The notes under the pieces are model-generated. The model was not told the DNA's origin. It did no database searches and worked only from the letters and a program-made list of their open reading frames with translations. DNA of 20,040 bases from Candidatus Methanofilum arcanum (GTDB taxonomy: Archaea; Halobacteriota; Methanomicrobia; Methanomicrobiales; Methanospirillaceae): NCBI GenBank assembly GCA_031285085.1, contig JAITWW010000032.1, forward strand, positions 1 to 20,040, read 5' to 3'. The position numbers and the translations under genes are program-made. Numbering within the stretch: position 1 is the stretch's first letter; each line of letters starts with the position of its first letter. Positions 1 through 7,134 of this stretch are shown in pieces.

Positions 1-176
1 AAATTATTTCCTTCCCAACCAAAAAATACACGCAATACACAACCTTTGTGAGATGTTTTCTGCTACGTGGAAATAACTCGTATTTTCTTCTTTTAGAACT
101 CATCTCATTTACATCGTTATCACCACATTTATTAATTTTTTGGGGGTATGGAATCCTGAACAGTTACGTTTGAGCA

Positions 177-186
177 TTTTTATGAC
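177..186 (+). promoter_or_regulatory. Putative box A (TATA) promoter of the Shango operon
   Basis: The 227 bases before the first gene hold no convincing ORF. An AT-rich element TTTTTATGAC lies here. With the usual archaeal spacing of about 25 bases it would start transcription near 203-208, giving a leader of roughly 20 bases. A second AT-rich stretch around 127-139 is a possible alternative. This is a motif reading only, with no experimental support. Confidence 0.35.
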
Positions 187-227
187 ATATACTCACATCT
201 CAATAAAATTTAACAAAAATAGGATAT

Positions 228-2327
228 ATGACAATGAGAAGAGAATTAAGTATGACCCCAGCAAAAGTGATACGTGTCCCCCAAAAAAACTTTCAAAAAA
301 CTATTGATGATAAAATAAATGAAGGGTGGTCCCTCAAAACAAAAGAAGACCATGTTGCAACCCTGGAAAAACCAGGGGGATGGGGATCTTTGTTATGGCA
401 TATTGTTATACTTGTGCTTACCGTCTGGTGGACTGTTTTTATTGGGAATATAGTGTACGCTCTCATCTCACACTTCTTTTTAGATAAGCAGGAATTACAG
501 ATTGAAACAGTACAAGATGTTTCAGATACTACAAGCTCTGACAAGACACAAAAAACAAAAGCCATTCATCTCGGACCAATAACAAAAGATGAGCCGATCA
601 AAGGTACGTACAACTCCTCAGAGAGAGTACAAGATTTTTCAGATATCACAATCCCTGGTGAAACAGAAAAAACACAAGCCATTCCTCCATGGCAAACAAT
701 AAGAGATAAATTTGTTGAAGTCGTTCTTGCAGAAGAAAACACGAAAGAAAGCACGAAAAATACAGTCTTTCGTGATATGCAGAAATATGCCAACTATGAA
801 GGAAAACCTGCGGCTTTTGCCCCATTTGCGACATATCACCCAACGTACGGGGAAATGGATAAAAAACAACAAGCATGGTATTTCTATTGGCGATCTCAAG
901 TACGTCAGGGCAATTACCTGGATACCGATTTATCATACATTTTTCTCTTCATCTATGAGATTCTAAATGGCATCGGATGGAAAACCCCGCAAGAAGGATA
1001 TGATCAGTTATTCAAGATATTAAATGAATATAAAGATAAATACAATAAACTAATTCATTATGTGTTGAACTGGTCATTTGATTTCGCACGCCTCCATAAT
1101 ATACCATATATAGTGCCATTAGAAAGCGGCTTTATACCCTTGAAGCCCTCACCTATGACAGATATATTAGTTGAGCAGTATGCAAAGGATGTACCACTCA
1201 AACTCCCATTTACACTGATTAATGCTCTCTGTGATTATTCTCTGGCCAATAGCAAATTTTACAAAGAAGGCAATCAAGAGATGATGCAAGAAGCCATTCC
1301 AAGAGTCATAACCTTGGCAGATGCAGCTCTACGAAAAAAATCTCAAAAGGGTATACTAGAAGCCTATGGCCCAAGCCATACAGAAAAACAAGAGCATTAT
1401 TTGTTTCGTAGTGCAGTTTACCCACAAGCAAATCAAAAAACCACTTTAACGGTAAAGCCCTACTCAACAAATACAACATTACGAGAATACATAAACGACC
1501 TGGTGCGATGCGGTGAAAATACATTACGCGAACTACAAGGAAGCCGTGGCCGTTTGCGTGGTATTACGCTTGACGATGAAACGTTAAAGTTAGTTGAATC
1601 TTTTTTAAAGAAAGAATATGGACAGACCCCATCAGAACAACGTGAATCCACAAAAAAACCAGAAATAACACTTGATTTTGAAAACATAGATAATTTACGC
1701 AAGCAATCTGATGCTGTTCGCGACGCATTGCATGTAGAAGAGACTCTTGTGCCTGTTCAAGAGGAACTACTCACAGAGATACAAGAAATAAAAGCTATCT
1801 ATCTCGCTCTCTCTTTAGAAGCACGAACTCTCATGGAGCGTCTGGAGTCCGCAGCTTGGGAATGTGAGCAGATACCTGGTGACGATGCTTTGATAGCTGA
1901 GATTAACCATGTTGCAGAGCGCTATCTCGGGTGTGCGTTGTTGGTGAAAGAAAACACAACCATCATTGTAGAAGATGATTACCGTGATGAATTTGAGTAT
2001 ATCTACGAAAATTTGTCTATTTTTTCAAAAACAGATGAAACATCCACATTATTTAATGAATCAGTCTTAACCCCTCAATTAAAAGAATATATAAACCATC
2101 TTATGCCAGAACAAAAGAAAGTACTGTACGCTCTCGTGACCTGTGATAATCCTCAATATAAAATTGAAGAAATCGCTGATGAAACAATGACACTGCCTGA
2201 AATCCTTTTGGATGAGCTGAATGAAGCATCTATGCAGATACTGGGAGATATAATTGTGGATGTAACGGATCAGGAGCCTCATATTCTAGATGAGTATCTA
2301 CCCTCACTGAAACAATCCATTGAATAG
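228..2327 (+). CDS. sngA: SngA-like TerB-domain protein with N-terminal membrane anchor (Shango system)
   Basis: A 699-residue protein. Residues about 10-50 form a small soluble segment (KVIRV...INEGW...). A single hydrophobic span at about 54-80, rich in Trp and aliphatic residues, should anchor it in the membrane. A polar linker (about 90-160) contains an internal duplication. Residues about 195-405 match TerB_N, with the typical pattern FAPFATYHPTYGEM followed by QQAWYFYWRSQVRQG. The end (about 520-699) resembles TerB_C, including LPEILLDELNEAS and a terminal acidic helix. TerB-type proteins occur in Ter stress modules and in the anti-phage system Shango, where SngA works with an ATPase and a helicase. 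Both partners follow here, 18 bases downstream and then overlapping, so the assignment rests on both domains and order. ATGs at 234 and 252 are alternative starts; the weak AGGA at 221-224 favours 228. The exact molecular role of SngA is not known to me. Confidence 0.8.
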   Translation: MTMRRELSMTPAKVIRVPQKNFQKTIDDKINEGWSLKTKEDHVATLEKPGGWGSLLWHIVILVLTVWWTVFIGNIVYALISHFFLDKQELQIETVQDVSDTTSSDKTQKTKAIHLGPITKDEPIKGTYNSSERVQDFSDITIPGETEKTQAIPPWQTIRDKFVEVVLAEENTKESTKNTVFRDMQKYANYEGKPAAFAPFATYHPTYGEMDKKQQAWYFYWRSQVRQGNYLDTDLSYIFLFIYEILNGIGWKTPQEGYDQLFKILNEYKDKYNKLIHYVLNWSFDFARLHNIPYIVPLESGFIPLKPSPMTDILVEQYAKDVPLKLPFTLINALCDYSLANSKFYKEGNQEMMQEAIPRVITLADAALRKKSQKGILEAYGPSHTEKQEHYLFRSAVYPQANQKTTLTVKPYSTNTTLREYINDLVRCGENTLRELQGSRGRLRGITLDDETLKLVESFLKKEYGQTPSEQRESTKKPEITLDFENIDNLRKQSDAVRDALHVEETLVPVQEELLTEIQEIKAIYLALSLEARTLMERLESAAWECEQIPGDDALIAEINHVAERYLGCALLVKENTTIIVEDDYRDEFEYIYENLSIFSKTDETSTLFNESVLTPQLKEYINHLMPEQKKVLYALVTCDNPQYKIEEIADETMTLPEILLDELNEASMQILGDIIVDVTDQEPHILDEYLPSLKQSIE
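510..687 (+). repeat. Imperfect in-frame duplication in the SngA linker
   Basis: The segment beginning GTACAAGAT at 510 recurs at 627, an offset of 117 bases (39 codons). The encoded copies are VQDVSDTTSSDKTQKTKAI and VQDFSDITIPGETEKTQAI. The copies keep the reading frame and lie between the membrane span and TerB_N, so the duplication lengthens a flexible tether rather than disrupting a domain. Confidence 0.7.
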
Positions 2328-2345
2328 GAGATAGGAGAGAACAAA
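2327..2345 (+). promoter_or_regulatory. Strong Shine-Dalgarno of sngB
   Basis: Two GGAG cores (2327-2330 and 2334-2337) lie between the sngA stop and the sngB ATG. The second is 8 bases from the start codon. The short gap and good ribosome site fit co-translation from one operon mRNA. Confidence 0.65.
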
Positions 2346-3683
2346 ATGTCATCTGCAAAAATTAGTCGCCGTGAGTCTAGTGCAGTTCTCAATTCATTAA
2401 CAGCCGGAGTAGTACCAAGAATTGGCCTGCGGCATATCGCTGTGGGCAGAGAAAAAGAAGTAAATGCCTTCTTAAATGATCTTGAAACAATTGAAAATGA
2501 AGGAGCATCGTTTCGCTTGGTGGCTGGGCAATATGGCAGCGGCAAAAGTTTCTTACTGCAAATGATTCGCACCAATGCGATGGAGAAAAATTTCGTTGTT
2601 GTTGACGCTGATTTATCACCAGAACGACGTCTTACTGGAACAAAAGGTCAGGGACTGGCTACCTACCAGGAGTTAATGCAAAATATGTCCACCTTAACCA
2701 GACCAGAAGGAGGTGCTTTAGAAGCAGTTCTTCAAAAATGGATTACTGGATTACAAGGAACAGTAGCAAAAGAAACTGGGCTACAACCAAATACTCCTGA
2801 ATTCGTGGACGCAGTGAGTAAAAAGATTGCCAGCGTTTTGACAGAAGTATCTGAAATGACCTATGGATTTGCGTTTGCAACGGTTGTCGATGCCTATTGG
2901 CGTGGGATGAAAACCGGAGATGATAATCTAAAACAATCAGCTTTACGTTGGTTGCGAGGAGAGTATTCTACCAAAACAGAGGCAAAACAGAACCTTTCAG
3001 TTGATCGCATCATTGATGATCAAAGCTGGTATGAGTTCTTAAAGCTATTTGCATTGTTTGTATTCAAGGCAGGATACAAGGGATTACTTGTATTTTTAGA
3101 TGAAGGCGTAAATCTCTATAAAATATCACATAAGCAAGCAAGAGATAGTAACTACGAAAAAATCCTAACCATTTTTAATGATACCATGCAGGGAAAAGCA
3201 CAATATATTGGCGTTTTCCTGAGTGGAACAGAGCAGTTCATTTATGACGAGCGCCGGGGATTATTTAACTATGGAGCATTACGGTCTCGCCTTTCTGATA
3301 ATCGTTTTGTAGGACAAGGATTTGTTGATTATACTGGTCCTATCATAAAACTTGCCCAACTCTCCCCAGATGAAATATATCTTATGATGGAGCGTTTGTG
3401 TGAGGTTCATAGTGCACATTACTCTTATACCTGTTCTCTGGGCTCACAAGAATTAACAGCCTTTCTCGGCACCGTAGTTGGGAGGCTGGGGGCTGAAAAT
3501 CTCCTTACTCCCCGTGAAATAACAAAAGATTTTCTCACTCTGATGAACATACTACAACAACAGCCAGATATAAGCTTTGATACACTTATCACTGACCAGG
3601 GTTATTCTGTGAAAAGCGCCGAACAAGATCCAGAACAGATAACTGATGAAAGCGAGGCCTTATTTGCCGAGTTTGAAATATGA
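2346..3683 (+). CDS. sngB: SngB-like P-loop ATPase (BrxD/DUF2791 family)
   Basis: A 445-residue cytoplasmic ATPase. It has an N-terminal G-L-R-H-I-A-V-G-R-E segment, Walker A GQYGSGKS at 61-68, Walker B LLVFLDE at 247-253, and a downstream sensor-like strand IGVFLSGTEQF at about 288-298 followed by an Arg-rich segment (RSRL). This arrangement matches the DUF2791 / BREX-system ATP-binding family that includes BrxD. In BREX types with brxD and brxHI, and in Shango, such an ATPase is encoded directly before an Lhr-like helicase, as here. The stop overlaps the next start by four bases (ATGA), indicating translational coupling. It presumably drives or gates the helicase and TerB partner through ATP hydrolysis. 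That role is inferred from the family, not visible in the sequence. BrxD of a partial BREX system is the main alternative, but no BREX core genes (pglX, pglZ, brxC) are present in this window. Confidence 0.82.
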   Translation: MSSAKISRRESSAVLNSLTAGVVPRIGLRHIAVGREKEVNAFLNDLETIENEGASFRLVAGQYGSGKSFLLQMIRTNAMEKNFVVVDADLSPERRLTGTKGQGLATYQELMQNMSTLTRPEGGALEAVLQKWITGLQGTVAKETGLQPNTPEFVDAVSKKIASVLTEVSEMTYGFAFATVVDAYWRGMKTGDDNLKQSALRWLRGEYSTKTEAKQNLSVDRIIDDQSWYEFLKLFALFVFKAGYKGLLVFLDEGVNLYKISHKQARDSNYEKILTIFNDTMQGKAQYIGVFLSGTEQFIYDERRGLFNYGALRSRLSDNRFVGQGFVDYTGPIIKLAQLSPDEIYLMMERLCEVHSAHYSYTCSLGSQELTAFLGTVVGRLGAENLLTPREITKDFLTLMNILQQQPDISFDTLITDQGYSVKSAEQDPEQITDESEALFAEFEI

Positions 3684-5851
3684 GTCAGACAGCATTTGAG
3701 CGCTATGCACCGTTTATCCAAGAATATATCTACCGAAAAAACTGGTCTGATCTAAGAGAAGTACAGATAGAGGCATGTGCTGCAATCTTAGACACTGATA
3801 ACCACATTATCATTGCATCTGGTACGGCTTCTGGAAAAACAGAGGCAGCATTTTTCCCTATGCTTACTACCTTGTATCAAAATCCAGCCAAGTCCATAGG
3901 GATCATGTACATCGGTCCACTGAAAGCTTTGATTAACGATCAGTTTGAACGGTTAAACGGGTTGTTGGAAGAGAGTTATATTCCAGTATGGCCTTGGCAT
4001 GGGGATGTTTCCCAGTCCGTAAAAAATCGTGCTCTCAAAGAAGCAGAAGGGGTTCTGCAAATAACACCTGAATCTTTGGAAGCATTGTTGATGAACAAGC
4101 CAGGCGATCTAACACGTCTTTTTTCTGATTTGAGATTCATTGTTATTGATGAGGTCCATGCATTTATGGGAACAGATCGTGGACTCCAAGTACTATGCTT
4201 GCTCGCCAGATTGGAAAAAATAGCAGGATGCAAGCCACGACGTATAGGACTTTCCGCGACATTAAAAGATTACGATCCTGCAATGAGTTACCTTGCTTCA
4301 GGAACCAAACGAATAGCGGTACCTGTTGGGATCAAGGAAGTAAAAAGAAAAATCTCCATAAGTGTTGAAAGTTTTATTCTCTCTGAAAATGTGGAAGAAA
4401 GCGAAGATACCATAATAAAATATAATAAATTTATTTATGATAATTGTCACACCCAAAAGTGCTTGATCTTTACAAATAGTAGAGGTGATGCTGAAAAAGT
4501 CATCGCTGATATGAAAGAACTTGCTCAAAGAAATCAAGAGCAGGATGTTTTTTATGTCCACCACGGCAGTATTTCCGCTTCTCTTCGGCATGAGGCAGAG
4601 TCAGCACTGCGAGAAAGTCAAGGTCCTACTGTAGCATCAGCAACACTTACATTGGAGCTTGGAATCGATATTGGGAATTTAGACTCCATCATTCAGCTTG
4701 GAGCCCCTTATTCTTCTGCGAGTTTTGTACAACGTTTGGGACGTTCTGGCAGACGCTCAGGAAAATCAAAGATGATGTTTGTTCATCTTCATGAACAGAG
4801 TAATGAAAACCTTTTTGAGAGCCTACCATGGGAATTGTTGCGTATCATCGCAATTATTCAGCTATATACAGAGGAACGATGGGTAGAGCCATTTAGCCTA
4901 AAACCAAAACCATTGAGCTTGTTAGTTCATCAAACATTAAGCACCTTGATGACATATGGGGAGTTATCACCCCCTGATTTGGCAAAAAATATTTTACTTC
5001 TACCAGTTTTTAGAGAAACAATATCTCAGGATGAATACCGTGAGTTATTGCGTTATATGCTGGAAAATGATTATTTGCAGCGGATGGAATCTGGTGAAAT
5101 TATCGTTGGACTAAAAGGAGAGCGCATCACAAATCACTATTCATTTTACTCTGTGTTTCAAGATAACCAAACATATCATGTATTTAGTACAGAAGGGGAG
5201 ATCGGAACATTGGACAATTGTCCAGCAGTTGGCGAAGTTTTTATCTTAGCTGGGAGATCATGGCAGGTGCAATCTGTGGACGAAGATCGAAAGATCATCT
5301 ATGTCACTCAAGTAAAAAGTAAGCGCGTCCCACATTGGAGTGGTTCAGGAGGGCATATTCATACAAGAATTGTGCAAAGAATGAAGCAAATTCTATTAGA
5401 AGATGTGCAGTACATATATTTACGCCCAAATGCTTTGGAACTGTTGGAGAACTCGCGTCGCTCTGTACGAGATTCTGAGATGCTGAAAAACAGTATTATT
5501 CCATATGGAGAGAAATCATTTTTCCTTTGTCCCTGGGTAGGGACAAAAGAGCTCCAGACAATTAAATCTTTATTCTCTTATGGCTTAAAAAATTCACTTC
5601 AAATTACTTCTATAATCAGTGAGGAACACTATTTACAAATTACTTCTGATGTGTCACCAGATGCTTTCATTAGAAGAGTAAAAGAACTTGAAATAGATAA
5701 GGATAATCCGGATTTAGTGTTACCTAAGCAGCAAGTGCCAAGAATAGATAAGTACGATGCAATGATTCCTGATGAACTGCTTCGCAAGGCATTTCTATAT
5801 AATGAAACGGATGTTCCTATGGCAATAAAAATTTTAAATGATTTATGTTGA
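3680..5851 (+). CDS. sngC: SngC-like DEAD/DEAH (Lhr-type) helicase
   Basis: A 723-residue superfamily 2 helicase. Visible motifs in order: Walker A GTASGKT at 48-54, motif Ia YIGPLKALINDQ at 77-88, TPES at 129-132, motif II DEVH at 157-160, motif III SAT at 192-194, HHGS at 294-297, motif V TLELGIDIG at 324-332 and motif VI QRLGRSGRR at 351-359. All catalytic motifs look intact. The HHGS and RLGRSGRR forms are typical of Lhr-like helicases, as in BrxHI and Shango SngC. The C-terminal half (about 380-723) has no motif I can name. The start overlaps the sngB stop by four bases. It probably translocates on nucleic acid as the effector or processing subunit of the system; substrate and polarity cannot be read from the sequence. 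Confidence 0.85.
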   Translation: MSQTAFERYAPFIQEYIYRKNWSDLREVQIEACAAILDTDNHIIIASGTASGKTEAAFFPMLTTLYQNPAKSIGIMYIGPLKALINDQFERLNGLLEESYIPVWPWHGDVSQSVKNRALKEAEGVLQITPESLEALLMNKPGDLTRLFSDLRFIVIDEVHAFMGTDRGLQVLCLLARLEKIAGCKPRRIGLSATLKDYDPAMSYLASGTKRIAVPVGIKEVKRKISISVESFILSENVEESEDTIIKYNKFIYDNCHTQKCLIFTNSRGDAEKVIADMKELAQRNQEQDVFYVHHGSISASLRHEAESALRESQGPTVASATLTLELGIDIGNLDSIIQLGAPYSSASFVQRLGRSGRRSGKSKMMFVHLHEQSNENLFESLPWELLRIIAIIQLYTEERWVEPFSLKPKPLSLLVHQTLSTLMTYGELSPPDLAKNILLLPVFRETISQDEYRELLRYMLENDYLQRMESGEIIVGLKGERITNHYSFYSVFQDNQTYHVFSTEGEIGTLDNCPAVGEVFILAGRSWQVQSVDEDRKIIYVTQVKSKRVPHWSGSGGHIHTRIVQRMKQILLEDVQYIYLRPNALELLENSRRSVRDSEMLKNSIIPYGEKSFFLCPWVGTKELQTIKSLFSYGLKNSLQITSIISEEHYLQITSDVSPDAFIRRVKELEIDKDNPDLVLPKQQVPRIDKYDAMIPDELLRKAFLYNETDVPMAIKILNDLC

Positions 5852-5951
5852 ACGTAGCAGACTGCATGGGATAAAGATCCAATCCTATGTTAATAGAATC
5901 ACGGTTATTGAGTTTATTGAAGCAATTCATATGGCTACTTGGTTGAGCTAA
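5838..5951 (+). CDS. Possible 37-residue small protein overlapping the end of sngC
   Basis: An ATG at 5838, inside the last codons of sngC but in another frame, opens a 37-codon ORF ending at TAA 5949-5951. The peptide starts MIYVERSRLHG and ends IHMATWLS, which is not low complexity. I do not recognise it. It may be a small operon gene, a relic of a longer gene or a chance ORF. The overlap would allow translational coupling, but no Shine-Dalgarno is evident. Confidence 0.25.
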   Translation: MIYVERSRLHGIKIQSYVNRITVIEFIEAIHMATWLS

Positions 5952-5984
5952 AAAAATCAAAATCCACACCACAAACCCACTCTC

Positions 5985-5994
5985 TTTTTATAAA
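5985..5994 (+). promoter_or_regulatory. Putative box A upstream of the SLOG gene
   Basis: TTTTTATAAA is a good archaeal TATA element about 110 bases before the next ATG. It predicts a start site near 6018 and a leader of about 80 bases. It suggests that the SLOG gene has its own promoter and need not be part of the Shango mRNA. The remainder of 5952-6096 is A-rich with no other feature that I can see. Confidence 0.45.
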
Positions 5995-6096
5995 CCTACT
6001 CAAAAACGATAAGCAATTACAAAGGAAACATGAAAAAATGATGCACAAAAACATGAGACATGCAACCATCCGCACCATATCCAAAAGGAAGAAAAA

Positions 6097-6714
6097 ATGA
6101 AGCAAAATAACACCATAAAAAAGACGAGACGACCGCTTGTCGCAGTAGTTGGGGATGCATGTCTTGAAAAAAATTGCGAAAAACAAAAGATTGCAGAACA
6201 GTTAGGAGCTGCCCTAATCACTGAGCGGTACAGGCTTGTAACAGGAGGTCATGATGGAGTGATGCTAGCAGCATCAAAAGGGGCGTGGGAATCGCCAGAG
6301 CATCAGGATGGGGACATAATTGCCATTCTTCCAGGAACTGATCCAGATCAAGCAAACCAGTACGCAGATATCTACATTGCAACCGGTTTTGATACCGCAC
6401 GAAATCTCATTATTGCAAACTCTGATGCCGTGATAGCAGTCGGAGGAGGAGGGGGAACCCTTTCAGAGATGGCAGTAGCCTGGGCACATGGACGGCTGGT
6501 TCTTGGGTATCGCGTAGAGGGATGGAGTGGTGTCCTTGCAGATCAGCGTATTGATCCACGCATTCGATACCCAGATATTCCAGATGACAGAGTATATGGA
6601 GTTTCTTCTGTGGAAGAGGCCCTTTCATATCTAAAGCTCCTCCCACTCTATACAAAAAGGCATACCGGAATCAAATGGGGAGAATGTCCACCTACAGATA
6701 AGGAGAGGCTGTGA
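6097..6714 (+). CDS. SLOG/LOG-superfamily nucleotide-binding protein (TIGR00725-like)
   Basis: A 205-residue Rossmannoid protein. Residues 14-20 (LVAVVGD) form the first strand. TGGHDGVMLAASKGA at 49-63 is the first phosphate-binding region. TARNLIIANSDAVIAVGGG begins at 100, and GGGGGTLSE at 116-124 is the LOG/SLOG glycine motif. This matches TIGR00725-type proteins, but it is longer than the usual roughly 160 residues, with a short Lys-rich N-terminus and a tail containing a Trp-Gly-Glu-Cys segment. SLOG domains bind nucleotides or nucleotide-derived ligands, and some act as sensors in prokaryotic conflict systems. The GGAA at 6087-6090 is a plausible ribosome site. It lies 245 bases after sngC on the same strand with its own putative TATA box, so it may be an accessory immune gene or an unrelated metabolic one. 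No Lys-decarboxylase or cytokinin function should be assumed. Confidence 0.75.
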   Translation: MKQNNTIKKTRRPLVAVVGDACLEKNCEKQKIAEQLGAALITERYRLVTGGHDGVMLAASKGAWESPEHQDGDIIAILPGTDPDQANQYADIYIATGFDTARNLIIANSDAVIAVGGGGGTLSEMAVAWAHGRLVLGYRVEGWSGVLADQRIDPRIRYPDIPDDRVYGVSSVEEALSYLKLLPLYTKRHTGIKWGECPPTDKERL

Positions 6715-7134
6715 GTCCTGAATTTTTGAGATTATAACAAAAATTCACCAAACTCGGCGAAAAGTCGAACATCCAAGCACGAGAGTACCCAGGGGACCTC
6801 AAATACGCAAATGAACAGTCGTGAACATATGCCAGATTGCTTTTCCCAAGCGAAAAAAGGGTTAAGCTCCAATTTGTCATGGATCTTCATGGTATGGGAT
6901 GGCCCCTCATTACGTGTGAGTATTTGTGGTGAAAGTCCATGGGTGCTGTCTCTGAATGAATTGTTTCAATTCGGAAAAGTAACACAAAACGGCTAATTCC
7001 GTCATTCTTGTTTTATCATAACACATCTCTGAATGAGGAGATAGTAACATTCAGGTAATTATATGAACAGGTTTTCGTTTTAATTGGACTAAATTGTGAT
7101 AGTCAGCAAAAACAGAGGGTGAATAGTTATTTTT
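6715..7134. other. Unassigned 420-base region between the SLOG gene and the surface-protein block
   Basis: No recognisable gene. The longest plus-strand ORF here is 61 codons (6811-6996, MNSREHMPDCF... ending GKVTQNG), without a clear ribosome site or family. Another frame near 6878-6930 gives a peptide with Trp and Gly (DLHGMGWPLITCEYLW), which could equally be a decayed gene. No terminal inverted repeats or target duplication were visible. It may be the remnant of a mobile element at an island edge, but that is a guess. Confidence 0.4.

Noticed and set aside
228..5851. BREX (type 2-like) assignment for the ATPase-helicase pair
   Set aside because: BrxD and BrxHI relatives occur in BREX, but the first gene is a TerB protein and there is no pglX methyltransferase, pglZ phosphatase or brxC/pglY here. 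Shango explains all three genes.
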